DNA from: Eutreptiella sp. 'Long Island Sound 2002'
Lineage: Eukaryota; Euglenozoa; Euglenophyceae; Eutreptiales; Eutreptiaceae
Reading direction: 5' to 3'
DNA: 64,000 nucleotides
Assembly (NCBI GenBank): GCA_964036045.1
Contig: OZ038391.1
Coordinates: 38,792,232-38,856,231 of the forward strand
This document shows positions 1 through 15,000 of this stretch, one piece after another. How positions within the stretch are numbered: the first letter of the stretch is position 1; each line of letters opens with the position of its first letter. The notes beneath the pieces are model-generated. The model did no database searches and was not told where the DNA came from. It saw only the letters and a list, made by a program, of their open reading frames with translations. The position numbers and the translations under genes were made by a program.

Positions 1-183
1 AAAAAGACGCGGGCGCAGGGACAGGGGCAGGCAGGGGCACGCGGAGGAGCATCGCTTGGTGTCAGGTGTTCTGGAGACAGGAGAGGGAGGCCACGCTCAG
101 GGCATGAGCTGGGGCTGGGGTACGGCCTGACGCAGGGGTATGCGGTCGGCCAGGGCCAGGGCTGGTCGGCCAGTCAGGGCTGA
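1..183 (+). CDS. possible 3' end of a Gly/Gln-rich protein (partial)
   Basis: Frame 1 is open from the window edge to a TGA at 181-183. It reads a basic, Gly/Gln/Arg-rich tail of 60 residues with repeated GQGQ-like steps (AQGQGQAGARGG, later VGQGQGWSASQG). There is no start codon, and no family is recognised. Such a short open stretch in GC-rich DNA can occur by chance, so this is only a candidate terminal exon of a gene lying to the left. Confidence 0.15.
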   Translation, partial: KKTRAQGQGQAGARGGASLGVRCSGDRRGRPRSGHELGLGYGLTQGYAVGQGQGWSASQG

Positions 184-2121
184 GCTCGGAGCCAGCGCCC
201 AGTTATTTATTTCAGGTGGCGTCCCCAACGGGGGGCGAGGGGGAAGGGGGGGATGGGTGGGTGGGTATGAGGCAACTAGATTTCCCCCCCCCTAAAATAG
301 GCCTCTCATTTTTGGCTTTCTATTTCATGTTTCATTTTTTTCGGGAGCAAATTTTTTTCTTGGCAGGGTAGGTCCCAAGAGAGGCTCTTAAGCAAATGAC
401 TGCCTGCCCCAGCCCGGACAGAGGCAGGAGCAGGCCGTTGGTTTGGAACCCACTCCTCGCCTCTCCCAGACCCCTCTGGCTTTCTGGCAGCCCCATGACT
501 CTTCGCTCTCGATGTGCAGATGCGGATGCAGTTCATGAGGGTGGCGCAAATGCATCCGCCGAAGGACAAGGCCACAGGGGCCACGATGTTTGTGGCGTTC
601 CTGAATACCACTTTTGAAAAGAATTGAGTGGCCCCGAAGGTCTCCCGCCCAATCGGAAGTTCCATCGAAGAACGAGAGATAATGTAAAACATGTTTTGCG
701 GGGGATTATGATCCTCCTTTCTCCGCTGCGGACACCGCAGCTTTGGAACAAAGGCCTACGTGGGTTTTCAGTCACTTTGACCACAGGAGGCAAGGGCGGG
801 GGCGGGAGGGGGGGGGGGGGGGGGGGCTATTAGAAGGGAGAGGGATGATGGGGCGGAGGGGGAGGGGCGTGCAATCGTGAGGCAAGGGCAAGTGATTCAT
901 CACCGTTGAAGCTCTCGAAATAAAGAAACAGAGGCCCTGGAAGAAACAGACTGGGGGAGTGGCAGGAGACAGGGAAGGAGAGAGACGGGGAGGCAGGCAG
1001 GGAGGGCGAAAGCGACCCAGGCTGCAAAAAAAAACACACGTTGAAGAAACACGCGACTGTTCCCAACCATCATACAGTGGGAGAAGAAACCCATCTTAAC
1101 AATCCACTGGTAATATGTCATCACAGTCAGGATGTTGATGAACTGCCCAACTAACCTCTGAAATACTTGTGGTGCCTTCCTGACCCCATCAGTGAACCGT
1201 TCCAAAGGGTGGTATGAACGCAGTTAGATGTGCACGGAACCCCTCGATGCAACAGGCGGTGTTGAAATGTACTGCTGCTAGAAGTAGTAGTACGTCTGCG
1301 TTTTTAATCAGAGGTGCTTTTTTTTCCTGCAGTGGCATAGCAGTCTTTTCGTCTTTTCTGAAGGGGTGCTTTGAAGGAGCCTGGAATCCAGGGATGTATT
1401 AGAACCGCCAGCAATCATAAGAGGAGGGGTCCCCCCCCCCCCCCCCCTCATGGACCCCCCTCCCCACCCCCTCCTCCCCTTCCACTGTTTGAGGCAAAGG
1501 TTTCTTCCCCACCTTTAGCGCAAGAAGATTTGAGCTTAAAAAGAATTTTCCAGCGCCGAAGGCGCCGGGGTAGGGGGACCATAGGAGGAGGAGGGTCCGC
1601 CAACGCCCCCTGCCCCGCCCCCCTCCTCTCTTCCAATGCATCCCTCCTGGAATCTCCGAGTCAATGTGTCTTAATATCTTGGGCCTGCGTGGGGTGCGTT
1701 ACAGAGTCTGTGAGGCTGGAGGCTGGGAGAGAGGTACTGCCGGCGTGTGAGACTATGGACGGATGCACCATTGCATCCCTTGGACGCCAGGGCAGCGACC
1801 GGGGTACACTTATGCGGTGCAAAAAACCAAAAAACCACCATCTCCTGGGCACCAAAACCCTCCTGGACATACGCTGTGAGGCACGCGAGATACCAAAAGG
1901 CGCTGTGGTATGCGCGCATCGGTCAGGAACCCGGATACATGTCGGGGGCAGCAAAGGAAAGTGGTGGGGGGGGGGGGGGGCTCATGAACATGGGAGCACC
2001 TCACATGGGAGGGGACTGAGAGGAATGCAATTTCATGGTGAGCGATGCTGTGTTCCGCCACACAACTGCAGCGTGCTGTCCCTGTGGCGTCCACTCCCCT
2101 GTCAGCGCTGGCAGGCTTCAC
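184..2121. other. non-coding stretch left of the ubiquitin locus
   Basis: No gene is supported here. The stretch holds purine-rich low-complexity DNA (about 780-1020), a G run near 808-826, a C run near 1431-1447 and a G run near 1966-1980. A minus-strand frame at 306-692 encodes a possible hydrophobic segment (about NIVAPVALSFGGCICATL) but matches no family I know. Other long frames here only follow the G/C-rich low complexity. Confidence 0.4.
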
Positions 2122-4580
<2,459 letters not shown>

Positions 4581-6879
4581 TGCTCAGAAATGGACATCCG
4601 ATTGTCATGATTATTTTGGTGTGATGTGGGGGGGGGGGGGGGGGGGGGCGGCAGTCCAATGATGAAATGACGAAAAAACACGGTATTTGCCCTGTGGTGA
4701 GCCGCATGACCGAGCGAAGTTTTCAGTAACAGTATGAGGTCGGGTAAAAGTCTGTGTTTGTGAGCGAAGCGGCCAATATACGGGTGTGCGCATGCGTTGT
4801 TCTGTGTGTTTACTGTTCTTTGTCTTTAAAGGGGCCCTCTGGGAGGACAGAGCATTGACCTCTTGACGCCACCGTGTCAGGGGTCAATGAACCGTCTGCT
4901 TGCCTGTTTGCCTGCGAAACGGGGTACTGGATGCAGGAATCGTAATCATTCTCGTCACCTGGGGGCGAAAGGGGGGGCGCTGGGGGACACCTCCTCCTGT
5001 CATATCCCTGCGGAGGGTTCAGCAGAGCATGCAGGCCCTAAAACGCTGCACAGTGAACCAGGATCGTTGACCTTTACCCAACAATTGATACAGCAGCCTC
5101 TTGCCTGGATCTCGGGCTTCATGCAGCTTTCCGCACTTGAACTTGCATGGGCGACTGGTTCCATTGACAGTGCCTTCCACGTGCCCGCCTGCTTGGGTTG
5201 TCTTCAGTGCTTTTTGAGCAGGGCGGATTGAGCAGTGCTGTAAAATAGCATGCGTTCTCATCACCTTTTTCGATGTCAGTGTGGCAGAAGGAAGTCTGTG
5301 ATCTTTTTTCTGGCGCCCTCCTGTGGTGGCATGATCTTGGGATCTTGAGGTTGCTGCTGAGGAGGTTGAAGCTTGTTGGGGCAGATTTGGCATGTTTGCC
5401 AAAGTTTTGGCTAAAACACGGCCAAAGCCCTGTGTAGACCCCCATGCACACGGGAGAACCCATGGGCTACACCGGGGGGCCAGCGGACCTAGAGCAGGGT
5501 GGCTCGTGCCATGACATGTGGGACGTTACGCAGAACCCCAGGGACCAGCGGACATCCCCCTTGGACCATCAGTAATTGATTCCAAAACAGAGACGGCACA
5601 CACGCTGGTGCTTGCGGTGTGAACCTGCAGGGGTGCATCGGAGTGTGGGTAGATCTGCACTTCAAGGAAGATGGGGTGTGTGAATCTGCAGGATGATGCA
5701 CTCCTGGTGTGTTGTGGCAGCTGCATCTTATGATACCTGATTTCTTGGCACGAAAGGCCAGGCAATGGACCTTACAAGATGTGTTGCAGCCAATTGAGAT
5801 CTCAGCGGCTTTTTGGGTGCAACAGAGAGAGACCAAGGCCAGCAAACACGTCTTTACCCAGGTGACAGGTTGTTCACAGACATATCCCGTTGAACAGGTT
5901 CACCCATCGGTCAGCATGGGCCGAAGAGCTGTGGTGGGGGTATGCTAAGTTGCAGGTGACAAACACGCAGCAAGCGAGCAGGTCAATCATTGTGTGGCCC
6001 TGTGGTTGAGTTGGCAGAGCAGAGCCCAGGGCAGTGGCTGTTACTGCGGCTGTATTATCAGGGTCAGTCGGCCCGTTGCACCAGCCCCCCCCCCCCCCTT
6101 GTCCAAGCACCATCATGCAGGCACCATCGCACAAATATTTGGAGAACGTCTCTGCGTCTGTACGGCGCTAGAAGTGAAGTGAAATCCCAGCGGGTGCATG
6201 CCGATGTCTCTGTGCTGCTGGTTGATTGACACTCGGACCATACAAATGCCCATGTCAATACAAAAAAAGCAGCTAGGCACTACGCATGGCAAAATTTCAA
6301 ATCATCCAGTCATCTATCCATCTGGAATTTGTCATTGGTAATGAGAAGACACCTGAACCTTCACCAGGAATCGGTGCTCGATGAACAAAATTTTAGCCAT
6401 TAACCGCCTGCAGTTGGTGGCTGGCTATCAGCGGTTGGTGATTCACCACCTGCCCGAGGGCTGAAAGGCTGTCCTTCGTTCGATGAGTCAGGACAGCCCT
6501 GTTTAAGATCCAAGCTTGGACATCGTGAGACATGCATGCACATGCTCACCTTTAGAGGTAGCCCCATACCATCCATGCACACATGGACATTTTGCATATG
6601 CCGCAGTGTTTTATCCTGACAGTGGCAGCACAGCGGGCACGCCAGCCCAGCATCACTGTCATCCCCACCTTCAAGAGCAGTGTCCCCTGCCAACAATCAT
6701 GAGCATGTTGTTGACAATGCCTTATAGTCAGATGGCCATTGCGCCAAAGGCCACAACATTTGGACCATGTTGTACATTTATACAATCCTACTGCTAAGTG
6801 GAACCAACTTTTGGGTTTTTGCCTGAGGACAGCCCCGATCCTCAAAAAACAGCCAAACATGGTTCAGAGGCAGTCTGTT

Positions 6880-7125
6880 TCATTCCTCCCCGTTTTGCGG
6901 ACCCCTGAACAGCGGGGTTTACATGCTATTTTTGATTCCGGCCCGCTTTAGGGACTCCGAGACAGCTTGTTGATTCCCTCCTGCTTTGTGACCTGTAGAC
7001 AGCGTGGGGTATGTGGCCTTTTTGATTCCTTCTTGCAGTGGGGACCTGGAGGCGGTATGGGGTATCTAGCCTTTTTTTATGCCTCCCCTCTTCCTGGGCT
7101 CCGAGATGGCACACAGGAGGTAAGT
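6880..7125. repeat. divergent tandem repeat, about five units of 40-65 bp
   Basis: Units begin with a GATTCC-like motif followed by C/T-rich DNA, then GACCTG or GACTCC, then ACAGCG-TGGGGTAT and CCTTTTT. Copies start near 6880, 6933, 6974, 7024 and 7078. They are clearly related but strongly diverged. Confidence 0.6.
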
Positions 7126-7199
7126 GGTATTTGGTTGGGGTGGCTACACTAAAAACCCCTAGCCTTGTGCAATTGCCTATTGATGGGCTGGCACCCATC

Positions 7200-7345
7200 A
7201 AAAATGCAAAAATGTCTGTAAAATCGCATGCAACGTTCTAGTATAGCAAGCAAAAATGCTTGTAAAAATGCCTATAAAATTGCATGTAGCATTCTAATGC
7301 AGTCAGCAAAAACGCCGGTAAAATGCTTGTAAAATCGCATGCATC
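7200..7345. repeat. divergent tandem repeat around TGTAAAATCGCATG
   Basis: Three units of about 50-65 bp each contain GCAAAAATG or GCAAAAACG, then TGTAAAAT or TATAAAAT, then CGCATG or TGCATG and a CATT or TTCTA step. They lie immediately after the preceding tandem array. Confidence 0.6.
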
Positions 7346-7454
7346 ATTGCGCGTGATTCAACCAGTGCAATAACAAGCAACAGTCTATGAGGATGGTACA
7401 TAAGTGTAGGCTGGTGTTCATGGAATGGAAGCATGCATTGTCAAAAAAATGCAG

Positions 7455-8140
7455 GTACATTTGGGTGGCTTGGCTACAAATCAGGGAAAAAGTGTGCTGA
7501 AATGATGGTCCAACTGGGGTGCCCACTCCAGTATACCTGTCTGCTGCCAAAATGGCCTTGGGCTGGTGGAGTGGCCAAACCTGATTTCGGCATAACACAC
7601 TCACTGAAACGTGCAAAAATGTTTCCATTTTGACGGGGGTTCATTTGGGTGGAATCGACTGGATTAAAGACATGGAAAAAAGTGGTGTTGAAATTATGGG
7701 GCACACTGGGGTGCCCAGTGCGATATACCCATAGGGGGCGTACCGTGCGCTGTGCGCGCGCTGTGCACGCGCTGTGCGAAAAGTTGGCCGTTCTCCACCA
7801 CCGGGAGTTCGGTAAGTTCAGAAGATTGGAAGGATGTCATTGAATGGCTGCTGCAGTGGACGGGGCTATAGGGGGCAGAATTCAGGTCCCTGGGACCCAT
7901 GGCAAGCATCAGATGTTTGAATTTTTGAGATTTGAATTGGTTGTGCATGATTCTGCAGGTGGGTGGTTTTCGGGGCTGTTACCCGGATAATCACCGTAAT
8001 AATTGGCGCTGTGCGCGCACTGTGCGCGCGCTGTGCCCGCGCTGTGCGCGCGCTGTGCGAAAACGCCCCCATAGGGTGCCAAAATAGCCCCAGGCTGGCC
8101 AAGTGGCCGTACCTGATTTCAGTATCATGCACGCGCATGT
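7455..8140. repeat. duplicated 180-bp block with GC-rich 11-bp arrays
   Basis: Segments starting CATTTGGGTGG (7459 and 7642) share the series AAGTG-TG-TGAAAT-ATGG and ACTGGGGTGCCCA. A second segment, TGCCAAAAT-GCC with GGCTGG, AGTGGCC and ACCTGATTTC, occurs at about 7546 and 8077. Between them lie two arrays of an 11-bp unit, CTGTGCGCGCG (7747-7780 and 8006-8062). The outer flanks CCCATAGGGGGCGT (7730) and the complement of ACGCCCCCATAGGG (8063) are nearly inverted copies. Confidence 0.6.
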
Positions 8141-9058
8141 CATGCTTTCTTGTGCAATACCTGAAACCTTCATGAAATGGTGTGAATCCCCATCAACAGC
8201 ATGGAATTAAGCCCAAAAACAGTCTGTGTTGTCAAAAAAGCAAAAGCCGTAAATATAGATGGTAATCTGCATTGCAACACAATTTTTGCACGGCAACAAA
8301 AATTCGCAGTGGACTGCACAGCCAACAACCGCTTTCAGGTATTTCGGACCGCTCGCCGACACTTTAGCGCACGGCTACGCGCGTTTCAACCATTGGTATC
8401 AAAACCCGGGTGCAGCCTCTCAATCTTGGAGTTTTTGCAGGCCACAGTTTTTTCTCTCGGCGCCGATTGAGTGGACACTTAAAATCTGGAGCCTACCATA
8501 AGTGCAGAAGCAAAATGCTCTACCCTCCCAACTGAATGGAGTCTGTCAACCGCCTTCAGGCAACCGATAATATCGTCAGTTGACTGCAGCTGATGATTTT
8601 ATTGCCCGCAGTTGACTGATGCCCGCCAACCTGGGGCCCTGGCTTTCCTTGACATTAAAAAAAATCCTGTCCTTATTGGAAACTCCCACTACCACCACTA
8701 GCGTAGCCTCCATAACTTGCACAGGCTCAACGGGGGCACAAAATCCTTGGGCCCTCACGGCGCACTTCCTGGCTCCTGCACTGTCGAAGGTTGTGAAAAG
8801 ACAGCATGTGCATACCTGCTGCGTTGCACTAATTGAAACGTTTCTTTTGGGCTGTCTTGGCCCTATGGATGGAATTTTGCCAGTTTGATGTATTGATGTG
8901 GCCCAAGAGATGCTTTAAGGGACGTTTTGGATGAGGAGTGAAGTTAAATCCTGGAGCTTTCGAGGGCAAGAATTGTTTGTCGAGATGAGGTGTTGTGGGT
9001 TTGTTCATGATTTAGTGTCAACTTTATATCTTGTGGGTGACACCAAGCTCGCCCCGAA

Positions 9059-12000
9059 ATGACCCTGGCCGCTGTGGCGGCTGCCGAAGAGGGGAAGAAA
9101 AAGAAAAAGAGGATGACCAAGAAACTGGCCTCAAGCGAAGCGACCAATGGGGACAACGTAGTAGATGCTTTGTCTGCCGCCACGAAGCCCCTGAAGAAGA
9201 AGAAGAAGAAAAGAGCGAGCGTTGCAGCGGAGGTATCACCTGATGTTCTGGAATCGGCAGCAGCTGCAGAAGCTGCGGAAGGGGGTAAGCGACGGAAGTT
9301 GAAGAAGAGAGAGAGGGCAGATGATGCTGACGAGGATGATGATGGTGCAGAGCGTGGTCCAAAGAAAAAGAAGTGGGGAACGGAGCATGATGATTATGAT
9401 GAGATGATAAAGATAAAGGAGGCGGCTTGGAAGAAGAAGGTTGAAGAGTGGGAGAAGCCTGTGGCCACGGGAGTACTGGGGTCCGGCATCGAACCCAATG
9501 ATACGGATTTCTACAACTACGTTGATTTGGCCGGTTTTGAAAGCTTGGGCCTGGCCCCCGAGACGATGCGGGCCATTAAGGAGGAGTTTGGGTTCGAGAG
9601 CATGACGCGCATTCAGCAGGCGGCCATCCCGGTGGCATTGCGTGGCAATAGCGTGTTGGGTATCGCGGAGACCGGGTCGGGCAAGACCCTAGCGTTCCTG
9701 ATCCCGGTGGTAGAGATGCTGGTGCACCAGAATTCGGATACGAAGATGTTCTCTGGGTTGTTCGCCCTTATTCTGGCGCCTGCGCGGGAGTTGGTGCTGC
9801 AGATCACACGGGAGCTCAACAAGGTAAGGATGCCGGTGACATGACGCCTGGATGCCACAAATGGAGTCACATGTAGTTCTGTAACGGATGTGTCGTGTAG
9901 TCTTTGTTGCATTGCTATAATTGTGTTGTGTTTTGTGGCGTGATGTGAGGTCGTGTCGTGCCATGTGGCGTTGTGTACATGTTGTAGTTTTGTTGTGTCT
10001 CTGTTGCGTTGCGTCACGTTACCTTGCTTTGCGTTGCAGTGCGTTTGTATTTGTGTCGCTGTCACACTGCGTCGCATACAATTCTGCATGATATTACATC
10101 ATGCCACACCACATCACAAAACACCACACCACACCACACCACGCCACACCGTTCCACTGCCCACTGCCCCCAGGCAGTGGGGCAGTGCATTACAGGAGTT
10201 CCACTGCCCACTGCCCCCAGGCAGTGAGGCAGTGCATTGCAGGAGTTCCACTCCCCACTGCCCCCAGGCAGTGAGGCAGTGCGTTGCAGGAGTTCCGCTG
10301 CCCACTGCCCCAGGGCAGTGAGGCAGTGCATTGCAGGAGTTGCACTGCCCACTGCCCCCAGGCAGTGCGGCAGTGTATTGCAGAAGTTGCACTGCCCAAT
10401 GCCCCCAAGCAGTGGGGCAGTGCATTGCAGGAGTTGCACTGTCCACTGCCCCCAGGCAGTGGGGCAGAGTAATGCAGGAGCTGCACTGCTCACTGCCCCC
10501 AGGCAGTGCGGCAGTGTATTGCCGGAGGTCCACTGCCCACTGCCCACAAGCCAGTGCGGCAGTGCATTGCAGGAGTTGCGCTGCCCACTGCCCCCAGGCA
10601 GTGCGGCAGTGTATTGCAGGAGTTGCACTGCCCACTGCCCCCAGGCAGTGAGGCAGTGCATTGCAGGAGTTGCACTGCCCACTGCCCCCAGGGCAGTGAG
10701 GCGGTGCATTGCAGGAGTTCCACTGCCCACTGCCCCCAGGCAGTGGGGCAGTGCATTGCAGGAGTTCCACTGCCCACTGCCCCCAGGCAGTGAGTCGGTG
10801 CATTGCGGGAGTTTCACTGCCCACTGCCCCAGGGCAGTGAGGCGGTGCATTGCAAGAGTTGCACTGTCCACTGCCCCCAGGCAGTGAGGCAGTGCATTGC
10901 AGGAGTTGCACTGCCCACTGCCCCCAGGCAGCGAGGCAGTGCATTGCAGGAGTTGCACTGTCCACTGCCCCCAGGGCAGTGAGGCAGTGCTTTTTGGAGT
11001 TGCACTGCCCACTGCCCCCAGGCAGTGAGGCAGTGCATTGCAGGAGTTCCACTGCCCACTGCCCCCAGGCAGTGAGGCAGTGCATTGCAGGAGTTGCGCT
11101 GCCCCCTGCCCCCAGGGCAGTGAGGCAGTGCATTGCAGGAGTTGCACTGCCTACTGCCCCCAGGCAGTGAGGCCGTGCATTGTAGAAGTTGCACCGCCCA
11201 CTGCTCCCAGGCGGTGAGGCGGTGCATTGCAGGAGTTGGAGTTACACTGCCCACTGCCCCCAGGCAGTGAGGCAGTGCATTGCAGGAGTTACACTGCCCA
11301 CTGCCCCCAGGCAGTGCGGCAGTGTATTGCAGGAGTTGCACTGCCCACTGACCCAGGGCAGTCAGGCAGTGCATTGCAGAGGTTGCACTGTCCGCTGCCC
11401 CCAGGCAGAGGCAGTGAGGCAGTGCATTGCAAGAGTTCCACTGCCCACTGCCCCAGGGCAGTGAGGTAGTGCATTGCAGGAGTTCCACTGCCGACTGCTC
11501 TGGGACAGTGAGGCAGTGCATTGCAGGAGTTCCACTGTCCACTGCCCCCAAGCAGTGGGGCAGTGCATTGCAGGAGTTGCACTGCCCACTGCCCCCAGGC
11601 AGTGAGGCAGTGCATTGCAGGAGTTGCACTGCCCACTGCCCCCAGGCAGTGCGGCAGTGTATTGCAGGAGTTTCACTGCCCACTGACCCAGGGCAGTCAG
11701 GCAGTGCATTGCAGAGGTTGCACTGTCCGCTGCCCCCAGGCAGAGGCAGTGAGGCAGTGCATTGCAAGAGTTCCACTGCCCACTGCCCCAGGGCAGTGAG
11801 GTAGTGCATTGCAGGAGTTCCACTGCCCACTGCTCTGGGACAGTGAGGCAGTGCATTGCAGGAGTTCCACTGTCCACTGCCCCCAAGCAGTGGGGCAGTG
11901 CATTGCAGGAGTTGCACTGCCCACTGCCCCCAGGCAGTGAGGCAGTGCATTGCAGGAGTTGCACTGCCCACTGCCCCCAGGCAGTGAGGCAGTGCATTGC

Positions 12001-15000
12001 AGGAGTTGCACTGCCCACTGCCCCCAGGCAGTGCGGCAGTGTATTGCAGGAGTTGCACTGCCCACTGACCCAGGGCAGTCAGGCAGTGCATTGCAGAGGT
12101 TGCACTGTCCGCTGCCCCCAGGCAGAGGCAGTGAGGCAGTGCATTGCAAGAGTTCCACTGCCCACTGCCCCAGGGCAGTGAGGTAGTGCATTGCAGGAGT
12201 TCCACTGCCCACTGCTCTGGGACAGTGAGGCAGTGCATTGCAGGAGTTCCACTGTCCACTGCCCCCAAGCAGTGGGGCAGTGCATTGCAGGAGCTCCACT
12301 GCCCACTGCCCCCAGGCAGTGAGGCAGTGCATTGCAGGAGGTCCACTGCCCACTGCCCCAGGGCAGTGAGGCAGTGCATTGCAGGAGGTCCACTGCCCAC
12401 TGCCCCCAGGCAGCGAGGCAGTGCATTGCAGGAGGTCCACTGCCCACTGCCCCAGGGCAGTGAGGCAGTGCATTGCAAGAGTTGCACTGCCCACTGCCCC
12501 CAGGCGGTGAGGCAGTGCATTGCAGGAGTTGCACTGCCCACTGCCCCCGGGCAGTGAGGCAGTGCATTGCCGGAGTTGCACTGCCCACTGCCCCCAGGCA
12601 GTGCGGCAGTGCATTGCGGGAGTTCACTGCCCACTGCCCCAGGGCAGTGGGGCAGTGCATTGCAGGGGTTCCACTGCCCGCTGCCCCCAGGCAGTGGGGC
12701 AGTGCATTGCAGAAGTTGCACTGCCCACTGCCCCCAGGCAATGAGGCAGTGCATTGCAGGAGTTCCGCTGCCCACTGCCCCAGGGCAGTGAGGCAGTGCA
12801 TTGCAGGAGTTGCACTGCCCACTGCCCCCAGTCAGTGGGGCAGTGCATTGCAGGAGTTCCACTGCCCACTGCCCCCAGGCGGCGAGGCAGTGCATTGCAG
12901 GAGTTGCACTGTCCACTGCCCCCAGGGCAGTGAGGCAGTGCATTGCAGGAGTTTCACTGCCCACTGCCCCAGGGCAGTGAGGCGGTGCATTGCAGGAGTT
13001 GCACTGCCCACTGACCCAGGGCAGTGAGGCAGTGCATTGCAGAGGTTGTACTGTCCGCTGTCCCCAGGCAGTGAGGCAGTGCATTGCAAGAGTTCCACTG
13101 CCCACTGCCCCAGGGCAGTGAGGTATTGCATTGCAGGAGTTCCACTGCCCACTGCTCTGGGACAGTGAGGCAGTGCATTGCAGGAGTTGCACTGTCCACT
13201 GCCCCCAGGCAGTGGGGCAGTGCATTGCAGGAGCTCCACTGCCCACTGCCCCCAGGCGCTGAGGCAGTGCATTGCAGGAGGTCCACTGCCCACTGCCCCA
13301 GGGCAGTGAGGCAGTGCATTGCAAGAGTTGCACTGCCCGCTGCCCCCAGGCAGTGGAGCAGTGCATTGCAGGAGTTCCACTGCCCACTGCCCCCAGGCAG
13401 TGAGGAGGTGCATTGCGGGAGTTGGAGTTGCACTGCCCACTAACCCCAGGCAGTGAGGCAGTGCATTGCAGGAGTTGCACCGCCCACTGCCCCCAGGCAG
13501 TGCGGCAGTGCATTGCGGGAGTTTCACTGCCCACTGCCCTAGGGCAGTGAGGCGGTGCATTGCAGGAGTTGCACTGTCCACTGCCCCCAGGCAGTGAGGC
13601 AGTGCATTGCAGAAGTTGCACTGCCCACTGCCCCCAGGCGGTGAGGCAGTGCATTGCAGGAGTTCCGCTGCCCACTGCCCCAGGGCAGTGAGGCAGTGCA
13701 TTGCAGGAGTTGCACTGCCCACTGCCCCCAGGCAATGGGGCAGTGCATTGCCGGAGTTCCACTGCCCACTGCCCCCAGGCGGCGAGGCAGTGCATTGCAG
13801 GAGTTGCACTGTCCACTGCCCCCAGGCAGTGAGGCAGTGCATTGCACTGCCCACTGCCCGCAGGCAGTGGGGCGGTGCATTGCAGGAGTTCCACTGCCCA
13901 CTGCCCCCAGGCAGTGAGGCAGTGCATTGCAGGAGTTGCACTGCCCACTGCCCCCGGGCAGTGAGGCAGTGCATTGCAGGAGTTCCACTGCCCACTGCCC
14001 CAGGGCAGTGAGGCAGTGCGTTGCAGGAGTTGCACCGCCCACTGCCCCCAGGCAGTGAGGCAGTGCATTGCAGGAGTTGCACTGCCCACTGCCCCCGGGC
14101 AGTGAGGCAGTGCATTGCAGGAGTTCCACTGCCCACTGCCCCAGGGCAGTGAGGCAGTGCGTTGCAGGAGTTGCACCGCCCACTGCCCCCCGGCAGTGGG
14201 GCAGTGCATTGCGGGAGTTCCACTGCCCACTGCCCCCAGGCAGTGCGGCGGTGTGTTGCAGGAGGTCCACTGCCCACTGCCCCCAGGCAGTGAGTCGGTG
14301 CATTGCAGGAGTTGCACTGCCCACTGCCCCCAGGCAGTGAGGCAGTGCATTGCAGGAGTTCCACTGCCCACTGCCCCAGGGCAATGAGGCAGTGCATTGC
14401 AGAAGTTGCACTGCCCACTGCCCCCAGGCAGCTAGGCAGTGCATTGCAGGAGTTGCACTGCCCACCGCCCCCCAGGCAGTGCGGCAGTGTATTGCAGGAG
14501 TTGCACTGCCCACTGCCCCAGACAGTGAGGCAGTGCATTGCAGGAGGTCCACTGCCCACTGCCCCCAGGCAGTGAGGCAGTGCATTGCAGGAGTTCCACT
14601 GCCTACTGCCCGAGGGCAGTGAGGTAGTGCATTGCAGAAGCTGCACTGCCCACTGCCCCCAGGCAGTGAGGCAGTGCATTGCAGGAGTTGCACTGCCCAC
14701 TGCCCCCAGGCAATGGGGCAGTGCATTGCCGGAGTTCCACTGCCCACTGCCCCCAGGCGGCGAGGCAGTGCATTGCAGGAGTTGCACTGTCCACTGCCCC
14801 CAGGCAGTGAGGCAGTGCATTGCACTGCCCACTGCCCCCAGGCAGTGGGGCGGTGCATTGCAGGAGTTCCACTGCCCACTGCCCCCAGGCAGTGAGGCAG
14901 TGCATTGCAGGAGTTGCACTGCCCACTGCCCCCGGGCAGTGAGGCAGTGCATTGCAGGAGTTCCACTGCCCACTGCCCCAGGGCAGTGAGGCAGTGCGTT

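Larger units (their letters stand above)
4581..9058. other. intergenic region with several divergent tandem repeats
   Basis: No gene is supported. A G run of about 20 lies at 4630-4649. An A-box-like stretch (TGGTTGAGTTGGC, near 6003) lacks a matching B box. The region from 6880 to 8140 is built from old tandem duplications, listed separately. The remaining DNA (4650-6880 and 8140-9058) shows no family I recognise on either strand. Confidence 0.4.

Noticed and set aside
306-692. Minus-strand frame with a hydrophobic segment
   Set aside because: No family match, no clear splice sites and competing frames; kept only as a remark in the region description.
5992-6090. tRNA gene suggested by the A-box-like TGGTTGAGTTGGC
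   Set aside because: No B box and no acceptor or T-arm pairing at the right distance.
10814-14371. Minus-strand open frame of 1185 codons in the helicase intron, and similar frames of about 1087, 603 and 528 codons nearby
   Set aside because: They follow only from a 47-bp tandem unit that lacks stop codons in the minus frames; the peptide is a 47-residue echo of the repeat with no independent signal.
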